Below are positions 5,330 to 10,131 of a stretch of DNA of 17,090 nucleotides, piece after piece. Within the stretch, counting starts at the first letter, position 1; each line of letters begins with the position of its first letter. The notes under the pieces were generated by a model, which made no database searches, had not been told where the DNA came from, and saw nothing but the letters and a program-made list of their open reading frames with translations. Origin of the DNA: Chloracidobacterium sp. UBA3360 (GTDB taxonomy: Bacteria; Acidobacteriota; Blastocatellia; Pyrinomonadales; Pyrinomonadaceae). The position numbers were made by a program, and so were the translations under genes. The stretch is from positions 42,484 to 59,573 of the forward strand of contig DEQS01000040.1 in assembly GCA_002360555.1 (NCBI GenBank). The letters are read 5' to 3'.

Positions 5330-6727
5330 TTACGATTTGAGGTATCTCGCGTAACTGCCATCGAGAATCCCTTCAACAAGTATTTCTTTTGAGCTTCGCT
5401 GGAGCTTTCTGATCCGGGAGCGTTCTTGGGCTTCGGCGGCGCGTTGCTCGGCGGCGTAGTCGCGGGTGAGGTCGGATTCGGATGCAGGGCCGAGGTATTC
5501 GAAGCCAAGAAATGGCGCGGCCATTTCTAGTGACGAGGGACGAGTGACAAGTGACGAGTCAGAGGAAGAACTACCACCCCGCCCTGCGGGCACCCCTCCT
5601 ACACAAGGTGGGGAGCTAGCGGGAGACGAGACGCGGCCTAGTTGGAAAACTAGTACGTCAGGATCTACGCCGGCGGCGGCATGTGTCGGCAAGGCTGCCG
5701 ACACTCCGACGACGGAACTACCACCCCGGCCTTCGGCCATCCCTCCTAGACAAGGAGGGAAGTATTTGGATTTGAGGAGGTTGATGTAGCGGTATTCGGG
5801 GCCGAAGGTGGTGGGGCATAGGGACATCACGGAGTCCGCTATTGCGGACAGTTGAGAGTTGAAAGTTGAGAGTGGAAGGATTGCGGATGCTGCGGAGCTA
5901 CCACCCCGGCCTGCGGCCACCCCTCCTAAATAAGGAGGGGAGCTTTTGGGACGACCGGCTCGTCGGGCGGGAGGGGAGCTGTGGATGACGAGGATGGAGA
6001 GGTTGCGGGTGGTGGCGGTTAGTTTTAGCGAATTGAGCATGCGGATGTGGGCCGAATTGTTGCGGGCGTAGGGCGTGAGGGCGGCGAGGTTGTCGATGAT
6101 GATGACCTTGGCGCCGGATGCGCCGATCGCCTGGTCGATCGAGGCGTCGAAGAATTTGTTGAGGCTGCCGTTGAACTCGTCGGGAATGAAGTCAAAATCG
6201 CGATAGGACGGGCGGATGAGCTTTGGCGAAAAACGGTAGCGGACCGGCAGCTTGCCGGGGATCGGCGACGGGCACGTGTAGCGTTCGGCAAACTGCGCGT
6301 CCGTTTGGTCGAGATCGAGGAGCAAGACCGACTGAGTCGGGAGTCGAGGAGTGGAGGAGTCGGGGAGTTGAGGAACGACCGCGTGGCGGCCACGCGCGAT
6401 CGATTCGGCGATCTGGACGGCGAGGAGGCTTTTGCCGATGCCGGGTTCGCCGATCAGCAGGGCAAGCTCGCCCGTTCGCCAGAGGCCCGGGACGAGATCC
6501 GCCGGCGGCTCGGTCCGCATCACGGCGTTCGCGGGATGGATGTCGAACATGCTTTCGTGCGGGAGATGCCGGTGGTGGGCGTAACGGTCTTTGGTTGCGG
6601 CGTCTGTGGATTTTGTGTTGCTCTCATCGGCGTCGCTGCCGTCCCAGCCGGCGGCGGAGTCGTAGCGGTCGAGGTCGAGGTCTTCGTCGTCCGCATCGTC
6701 AAAGTTGTCGTGGAGATCTTCGCTCAT
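5330..6727 (-). CDS. RepA/AAA_25-like RecA-fold ATPase inflated by in-frame repeat insertions
   Basis: The product is 465 residues from the ATG at 6727; a start 13 codons earlier would lie on the -10 box. Residues 1-22 are strongly acidic. The ATPase core begins at about residue 80 with Walker A GEPGIGKS (93-100), then VLLLDLDQTDAQFAERY, Walker B VIIIDN (208-213), ILVIHSS (245-251), SAIADSVM (294-301) and RYINLLKSK (313-321), the order seen in AAA_25/RepA-like ATPases used in replication and plasmid or phage functions. Between these blocks lie inserted peptides: three copies of a PP(Y/C)(L/V)GG..x.GRGGSS segment (about 263-278, 323-338, 372-387) and low-complexity words (123-132, 284-293, 389-400). 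The frame has no stop, so it is probably expressed. The C-terminus (420-465) is charged, helical and ends in ARYLKS. The cellular role is not known. Confidence 0.72.
   Translation of the reverse strand: MSEDLHDNFDDADDEDLDLDRYDSAAGWDGSDADESNTKSTDAATKDRYAHHRHLPHESMFDIHPANAVMRTEPPADLVPGLWRTGELALLIGEPGIGKSLLAVQIAESIARGRHAVVPQLPDSSTPRLPTQSVLLLDLDQTDAQFAERYTCPSPIPGKLPVRYRFSPKLIRPSYRDFDFIPDEFNGSLNKFFDASIDQAIGASGAKVIIIDNLAALTPYARNNSAHIRMLNSLKLTATTRNLSILVIHSSPPARRAGRPKSSPPYLGGVAAGRGGSSAASAILPLSTFNSQLSAIADSVMSLCPTTFGPEYRYINLLKSKYFPPCLGGMAEGRGGSSVVGVSAALPTHAAAGVDPDVLVFQLGRVSSPASSPPCVGGVPAGRGGSSSSDSSLVTRPSSLEMAAPFLGFEYLGPASESDLTRDYAAEQRAAEAQERSRIRKLQRSSKEILVEGILDGSYARYLKS
5529..5558. repeat. Simple-word repeat inside the ATPase gene (AGTGACGAG word)
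   Basis: The 9-mer AGTGACGAG occurs at 5529-5537 and again at 5550-5558, with a degenerate copy between. The spacing is 21 bp, seven codons, so the reading frame is kept. It encodes the Ser/Leu/Thr-rich peptide SSLVTRPSSLE. Confidence 0.6.
5569..5617. repeat. Double-hairpin repeat, copy A (in-frame within the ATPase gene)
   Basis: This 49-bp element is bounded by AACT/AGCT. The first hairpin is GCCC-TGC-GGGC; the second pairs CCCCTCCT with an imperfect AGGTGGGG. It aligns base by base with copies B and C and starts in the same codon phase. Confidence 0.85.
5716..5763. repeat. Double-hairpin repeat, copy B (in-frame within the ATPase gene)
   Basis: This 48-bp element has the hairpins GGCC-TTC-GGCC and TCCCTCCT with AGGAGGGA. 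It is one base shorter at the edge than copies A and C, but it starts in the same codon phase and encodes the same kind of peptide, FPPCLGG..EGRGGSS. Confidence 0.87.
5841..5887. repeat. Word insertion flanked by an 8-bp direct repeat inside the ATPase gene
   Basis: ATTGCGGA occurs at 5841-5848 and 5880-5887. Between the two copies lies a purine-rich GTTGAGAGTT / GTTGAGAGTG word repeat. The period is 39 bp, 13 codons, so the frame is kept. The peptide is LPLSTFNSQLS, placed just before the conserved SAIADSVM. Confidence 0.65.
5896..5944. repeat. Double-hairpin repeat, copy C (in-frame within the ATPase gene)
   Basis: This is the cleanest copy: 49 bp bounded by AGCT at both ends, with hairpins GGCC-TGC-GGCC and CCCCTCCT-AAATA-AGGAGGGG. 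On the coding (minus) strand it gives SSPPYLGGVAAGRGGSS. Confidence 0.9.
6334..6373. repeat. Purine-rich simple-word repeat inside the ATPase gene (GAGTCG/GAGGAGT words)
   Basis: Repeated words of the type GAGTCGGGAG, GAGTCGAGGAG and GAGTCGGGGAG follow one another. They encode LPDSSTPRLP (residues about 121-130), a peptide inserted between Walker A and the following VLLLDLDQ strand. Confidence 0.55.
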
Positions 6728-6743
6728 AGGAAACGTGTGTTTT

Positions 6744-6776
6744 ATTATATGTAGCGTATGTTGCAAGGATTGTCAA
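6744..6776 (-). promoter_or_regulatory. Possible promoter of the ATPase gene
   Basis: On the minus strand a perfect TTGACA (6776-6771) and a perfect TATAAT (6749-6744) are separated by 21 bp, longer than the usual 17. The -10 box ends 16 nt before the ATG at 6727 and no Shine-Dalgarno sequence follows. A TTGCAA word occurs twice in this region, at 6761-6766 and 6780-6785. Confidence 0.4.
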
Positions 6777-6801
6777 GTGTTGCAAGTGTGAAACGGGGGG
6801 G

Positions 6802-6849
6802 CCGCCTGAAGGCGGGAGCCGCCACCCCTCCTTCGTAAGGAGGGGAGTT
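6802..6849. repeat. Double-hairpin repeat, divergent copy D, intergenic
   Basis: Its second half matches copies A-C: stem CCCCTCCTT (6825-6833) with AAGGAGGGG (6837-6845). Its first half is different, a CCGCC-TGAA-GGCGG hairpin (6802-6815) in place of GGCC-TGC-GGCC. It lies between the divergent promoters of the ATPase and btuF. Confidence 0.75.
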
Positions 6850-6857
6850 TAGCTGAA

Positions 6858-6886
6858 TTGACTTTGGGGTGGTTGGGGCGGACAAT
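6858..6886 (+). promoter_or_regulatory. Possible promoter of the btuFCD operon
   Basis: TTGACT (6858-6863) and GACAAT (6881-6886) are 17 bp apart. This would start transcription near 6893, just before the riboswitch aptamer. The -10 matches the consensus at four of six positions. Confidence 0.4.
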
Positions 6887-6899
6887 TAAAGGTTAGTTG

Positions 6900-7050
6900 T
6901 TTGGTGTTAAGAAAAGCATTTGAGGACCAAGGGTAAGCCGGGTGAGATTCCCGCACGATCGCGTCACCGTTAAAGTCGGGCCGCCTGCCTCGGATACAAA
7001 GCCAGTGAAGATGTTTCGCGTCAAAACATCGCAGGCAAGCACGGTGCAAT
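6900..7050 (+). promoter_or_regulatory. Cobalamin riboswitch (aptamer) upstream of btuFCD
   Basis: The conserved core is readable: an AAGGGTAAGCC segment (6929-6939), GGGTGAGATTCCCGCACG (6940-6957), GCGTCACCGTTAA (6961-6973) in the place of the usual GCCACTGTAA, and AGCCAG (7000-7005) as the start of the B12 box. A supporting stem GCCTGC (6983-6988) with GCAGGC (7031-7036) encloses a hairpin GATGTTT/AAACATC (7010-7016 with 7024-7030). Binding of a cobalamin should switch off the uptake genes that follow. The 5' boundary is approximate. Confidence 0.85.
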
Positions 7051-7053
7051 AAC

Positions 7054-7106
7054 AAAACGCCCTGTTTTCCGGTCGATATTCGACGCGCGGAAGACGGGGC
7101 GTTTTT
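7054..7106 (+). terminator. Riboswitch expression-platform terminator
   Basis: A very strong hairpin: 7054-7071 pairs with 7088-7105 over 18 bp including two G-U pairs, with an inner GTCGA/TCGAC stem in the loop, and ends in a run of five T. It sits between the aptamer and btuF, so control is probably by premature transcription termination. Confidence 0.88.
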
Positions 7107-7133
7107 CTAATGGAAAATGCACAATGCACAGTG

Positions 7134-8036
7134 ATGAATAATAAGAAATTGATCGTGTTGATGATCGCGGGGCTGTTTTTGGCTGCGTGCGGCGGGGCGA
7201 AGAATGTTGGGAACTCTGCGGTCGCCGTGCCGATGCGGGTTGTGACTGATGACCTTGGGCGGCAGGTGACGATACCGGTAAAGGTGACGCGGGTTGTTTC
7301 GTTGGCGCCGAATCTGACCGAGAATATCTTCGCGGTCGGTGCGGGCGACAGGCTGGTCGGCGTCACGACCTTTTGCAATTACCCCGAGCAGGCCAAAGCG
7401 ATCGCCAAGATCGGCGACACGATGACGCCTAATATGGAGTCGATCATCGCGCTCAAGCCGGACGTTGTGTTTGTCTCAACAGCGTCGCAGATCGAGGCGT
7501 TTATGAAGACGCTCGAGGCGAACGGGATCGCGGTTTATGTGACGAATCCCAATTCGCTTGATGGCGTGCTCGACAATCTGCAAAAGCTCGGCGACATACT
7601 TGGAACGACGGAAAAGGCGGGCCAGCTAGTGCCGGATCTTAAACGTCGGATCGGTGATATTTGGAGCAAGGTCGAGAGTGAGAAAAAGGTGCGGGTATTC
7701 GTCCAGATCTCGCGAGAGCCTTTATTTACCGTAGGTAAACAATCGTTCTTGACAACGATACTTGAAAAGGCGGGGGCCGAATCGGTCACGAAAGACGTTG
7801 AGTCTGCTTACCCTAAATTAAGCAAAGAAACGGCGTCGGCGTTGAATCCGGAAGTGATTATCCTCTCGGAATCGGACGATAACAAAGAGCCGAACGATGC
7901 TTTTAAGAATTCACCGGCGGTGAAAAATGGACGTATATATAAGGTGAACGCCGATCTGCTGTCGCGGCCGGGGCCGAGGCTGGTGGATGCGCTCGAGCAG
8001 ATCGCGAAGGATCTGCATCCGGAGAAATTTCGCTGA
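7134..8036 (+). CDS. btuF: Cobalamin ABC transporter substrate-binding lipoprotein BtuF
   Basis: The product is 300 residues from the ATG at 7134. An ATG at 7110 is in frame, but its eight extra codons are only a simple ATGCACAATGCACA-type repeat and would spoil the signal peptide. From 7134 the start is MNNKK, a hydrophobic stretch, and the lipobox LAAC with Cys19, so the protein is a lipoprotein. The mature part shows RVVSLAPNLTENIFAVGAGDRLVG and, further on, IIALKPDVVFV, the usual BtuF/FepB-like periplasmic binding fold of two lobes joined by a long helix. The last 20 residues (PRLVDALEQIAKDLHP) are typical for the family. It binds the corrinoid in the periplasm and delivers it to BtuCD. 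The upstream cobalamin riboswitch argues for B12 over iron-siderophore as substrate. No Shine-Dalgarno sequence is visible. Confidence 0.87.
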   Translation: MNNKKLIVLMIAGLFLAACGGAKNVGNSAVAVPMRVVTDDLGRQVTIPVKVTRVVSLAPNLTENIFAVGAGDRLVGVTTFCNYPEQAKAIAKIGDTMTPNMESIIALKPDVVFVSTASQIEAFMKTLEANGIAVYVTNPNSLDGVLDNLQKLGDILGTTEKAGQLVPDLKRRIGDIWSKVESEKKVRVFVQISREPLFTVGKQSFLTTILEKAGAESVTKDVESAYPKLSKETASALNPEVIILSESDDNKEPNDAFKNSPAVKNGRIYKVNADLLSRPGPRLVDALEQIAKDLHPEKFR

Positions 8037-8071
8037 AAACTGAAAACGGAAAACGGAAAGTGGAAAACGGA
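8037..8071. repeat. Simple-word repeat at the btuF-btuC junction
   Basis: The word GGAAAACG or a close relative (GAAAAC, GGAAAGTG) is repeated about five times directly after the btuF stop. It spans the proposed btuC start, so the first codons of btuC lie in repeat DNA. Confidence 0.6.
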
Positions 8072-9022
8072 ATAGGGCGGGCGATAAAGCTTGGCGTTGT
8101 TCTTCTGGTTTTGTTGAGCCTGGTTCTGATCGGTGCGGTGATGCTTGGGGCGGAGCGGTTGCCTTTGTTTGATCTGTCGGAGCAGCAGCGTTCGATATTG
8201 TATGACATCAGGCTGCCGCGGATATTGTTGGGGGCTTGTGTCGGGGCGAGTTTGGCGGTGGCGGGTGCGGGGTTGCAGTCGCTATTGAGGAATCCGCTGG
8301 CGGAGCCGTATTTACTGGGCGTTTCGAACGGAGCGGCGTTGGGGACGATGCTCGCGTTTGTTTTTTTTCAGAGCCTTGAGATCACGCGGCCGTTGCTGGC
8401 GTTTGCCGGAGCGGGACTCGCGACGGTCGCAGTTTACCGTATGGCGAAAAGCCGGGCCGGGATGAATGTCGAACGGTTGGTGCTGTCGGGGGTGATCGTG
8501 ACGACGTTTTTGTCTTCGGTGATCGTGATGCTGACGACGCTGCTTGACGCCGCAAAGCTGCGGAGTTTTACATTCTGGCTGCTTGGGGATTTGTCACAGG
8601 CGACGGTCAATGGTGTTTATTTGAGTCTTGGGGCGGTCATTATCGGCACGATCATTTTGATGTCACAGGCGAGGGCTCTGAATCTGATGATGGTCGGCGA
8701 GCGTGATGCATTCGATTTTGGAGTTGAGGTCGGGCGTGTGCGGGTGCTTGTTTTTGGGGCGTCGAGCCTTGTGGTCGGAGCGGCGGTGGCGGCGAGCGGT
8801 TCAGTCGGTTATGTCGGATTGATCGTGCCGCATCTGGTGCGGCTGACGGTGGGCAGCGACAACCGGTTGGTGGTGCCGTTTTCGGCGGTAGCGGGGGCGA
8901 TATTTGTGGTGTTTGCAGATACGATCGCACGGACGGCGATCGCTCCGAGGGAATTGCCGGTCGGGGCAGTTACGGCACTTATTGGGGCTCCGTTGTTTAT
9001 TTACCTATTAAGAAGGAATTAG
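8060..9022 (+). CDS. btuC: Cobalamin ABC transporter permease BtuC
   Basis: The product is a 320-residue FecCD-family inner-membrane permease with about ten hydrophobic helices. Recognisable family blocks are DIRLPRILLGACVGASLAVAG, LQSLLRNPLAEPYLLGVSNGA, the GYVGLIVPHLVRL block near residue 250, and ELPVGAVTALIGAPLFIYLL at the C-terminus. It forms the translocation path with BtuD and docks BtuF. The start is uncertain: GTG 8060 lies within a simple GGAAAACG-type repeat, the frame stays open upstream, and no Shine-Dalgarno sequence is present. The mature family start corresponds to about residue 8 onwards. It begins 23 bp after the btuF stop and is clearly in the same operon. Confidence 0.9.
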   Translation: MENGIGRAIKLGVVLLVLLSLVLIGAVMLGAERLPLFDLSEQQRSILYDIRLPRILLGACVGASLAVAGAGLQSLLRNPLAEPYLLGVSNGAALGTMLAFVFFQSLEITRPLLAFAGAGLATVAVYRMAKSRAGMNVERLVLSGVIVTTFLSSVIVMLTTLLDAAKLRSFTFWLLGDLSQATVNGVYLSLGAVIIGTIILMSQARALNLMMVGERDAFDFGVEVGRVRVLVFGASSLVVGAAVAASGSVGYVGLIVPHLVRLTVGSDNRLVVPFSAVAGAIFVVFADTIARTAIAPRELPVGAVTALIGAPLFIYLLRRN

Positions 9023-9088
9023 CCACGAATGAACACGAATGTCACGAATCGGAGTTCTTTATTCGTGATATTCGTGTTCATTCGTGGC
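9022..9088. repeat. Long inverted repeat of the ACGAAT word at the btuC-btuD junction
   Basis: Two 28-bp arms, 9022-9049 and 9061-9088, are inverse complements except at one position, which would form a G-U pair in RNA. The loop is 11 nt. Each arm repeats the word CACGAAT. The left arm begins on the last base of the btuC stop. There is no T tract, so it is more likely an inserted repeat or an mRNA-stabilising hairpin than a terminator. Confidence 0.85.
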
Positions 9089-9096
9089 AAAAACTA

Positions 9097-9867
9097 ATGC
9101 TTGAGGTTAAGGACATATCTGTTGGTTACGGTGAGCGGGCGGTTTTGGGCGGCTTGTCGTTTGAGCTGCGCGATGGCGAGACCATTGTGCTGCTGGGGGC
9201 GAATGGTGCTGGTAAGACGACGCTTATTAAGGCGTTGAATGCGACCTTGCCATTGACGGGCGGTGATATTGCGTTGGATGGCGAGAGTTTGACGAAGATC
9301 TCGCGGCGTGAGATCGCACGGCATATCGCTGTTGTCGCTCAGGAAAATGAGACGCGATTTCCGGTGACGGTGTTGGAGTTTGTGTTGTCGGGAAGGTTTG
9401 TTCATGGGAATGCTTTTGGGTGGGAAACCGTGGCGGATGTTGAGTTTGCGGAGCGGGCCTTGACCGATTGCGATCTGAGCGGGTACGAGACAAGGTTGAT
9501 GAACCATTTATCCGGCGGCGAGCGGCAAAGAGTTGTGCTGGCGAGGGCTTTGGCGACAGGGGCGAAGATACTGCTGCTCGATGAGCCGACGGCGAATCTC
9601 GATCTTGCTCATCAGGCGATGATGTTTCGGCTGGTGCGTGAGCGGTGTCGCTCTTGTAAGGCTTCGGCGGTGGTCATCACGCATGATCTTAATCTTGCGG
9701 CGGAGTTTGCGGACGAGATCATTTTGTTAAAAGACGGGCGAATTGCCGCGAAAGGCACGCCGATTGATGTTTTGACGGCTGAGAATATCAAGGATGTTTT
9801 TGGCGTGGATGTTTTGCTAGATGAAAATCCGGCGAGTGGTAGCGTTCGTGTGACGAGCGTGTTTTAA
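9097..9867 (+). CDS. btuD: Cobalamin ABC transporter ATPase BtuD
   Basis: The product has 256 residues, the usual size for FecE/BtuD-type ATPases. Motifs in order: Walker A GANGAGKTT (34-42), Q-loop AQEN (Gln82), ABC signature LSGGERQR (138-145), Walker B ILLLDEPT (158-165), D-loop NLDL, and the switch histidine in VITHDLN (His196). All catalytic residues are intact. It energises import through BtuC at the cytoplasmic face. It follows btuC after 74 bp occupied mostly by an inverted repeat. No Shine-Dalgarno sequence precedes the ATG, and the start is fixed by the conserved MLEVKDISVGYG opening. Confidence 0.92.
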   Translation: MLEVKDISVGYGERAVLGGLSFELRDGETIVLLGANGAGKTTLIKALNATLPLTGGDIALDGESLTKISRREIARHIAVVAQENETRFPVTVLEFVLSGRFVHGNAFGWETVADVEFAERALTDCDLSGYETRLMNHLSGGERQRVVLARALATGAKILLLDEPTANLDLAHQAMMFRLVRERCRSCKASAVVITHDLNLAAEFADEIILLKDGRIAAKGTPIDVLTAENIKDVFGVDVLLDENPASGSVRVTSVF

Positions 9868-9879
9868 GAAGTAAGGTTT

Positions 9880-9941
9880 GTCGGTAGCGACTGCGTGAGC
9901 AGTTGCGTAAATACGCATCGGCTTACGCCGACGCTACTGAC
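9880..9941. repeat. REP pair (BIME) between btuD and btuB
   Basis: Two 28-nt REP units face each other: GTCGGTAGCG... (9880-9907) and ...CGCTACTGAC (9914-9941). Each has its own small stem around a GTGA or TTAC centre, and the outer GTCGGTAGCG/CGCTACTGAC ends also pair. The same units occur at 12493, 13108 and 13700. Confidence 0.85.
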
Positions 9942-9949
9942 TTTGTTGA

Positions 9950-10120
9950 TAGACGATGCAAGGGAAGTTTGGTGCAAAGCCAACGCTGCCCACGCAACTG
10001 TGAAGCGAAACGCTTCAATGCAAAATGCAGAATGCAAAATGCAAAATGTGTTGAAGAATTTGCTCAGCCAGGAACTTTGCTCGTTCGTCGGGGATTTGAA
10101 CCATTCTGCGATGGGCAGAA
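9950..10120 (+). promoter_or_regulatory. Cobalamin riboswitch upstream of btuB (translational type)
   Basis: The core reads GCAAGGGAAG (9958-9967), TGGTGCAAAGCCAACGCTG (9970-9988) and CCACGCAACTGTGAAGC (9990-10006), which are the hallmark P3-P6 blocks of cobalamin riboswitches. AGCCAGGAAC (10066-10075) is the B12 box. Between these lies an arm closed by CTTCAA (10013-10018) and TTGAAG (10051-10056), filled with ATGCAAA words. After the aptamer comes a small hairpin, TTCTGC/GCAGAA (10104-10120), touching the Shine-Dalgarno sequence. There is no T-tract terminator, so ligand binding probably hides the ribosome site. Confidence 0.85.
10020..10050. repeat. ATGCAAA-word repeat inside the btuB riboswitch
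   Basis: Four near-identical words (ATGCAAA, ATGCAGA, ATGCAAA, ATGCAAA) occur back to back within a peripheral arm of the aptamer. A related word (AATGCACAATGCACA) lies just before btuF at 7115-7130. Confidence 0.65.
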
Positions 10121-10126
10121 GAGGAG
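10104..10126 (+). promoter_or_regulatory. Hairpin plus Shine-Dalgarno site that fixes the btuB start
   Basis: A 6-bp stem TTCTGC-GATGG-GCAGAA ends at 10120 and the Shine-Dalgarno GAGGAG follows at 10121-10126, five bases before the ATG at 10132. This is one of the few strong ribosome sites in the window. Its loop is a candidate for the kissing contact of the cobalamin riboswitch. Confidence 0.65.
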
Positions 10127-10131
10127 AAAAA

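Noticed and set aside
6047..6754. 235-codon open frame on the plus strand opposite the ATPase
   Set aside because: It is a shadow of the GC-rich ATPase gene; its Val/Gly/Glu-rich translation has no domain, and the minus-strand frame has Walker motifs.
9022..9088. Intrinsic terminator between btuC and btuD
   Set aside because: The hairpin is long but has no T tract, is made of repeated ACGAAT words, and lies inside an operon.
9895..10131. Long N-terminal extension of the TonB receptor frame
   Set aside because: It would translate the REP pair and the cobalamin riboswitch; the ATG at 10132 has a Shine-Dalgarno sequence and gives a clean signal peptide.
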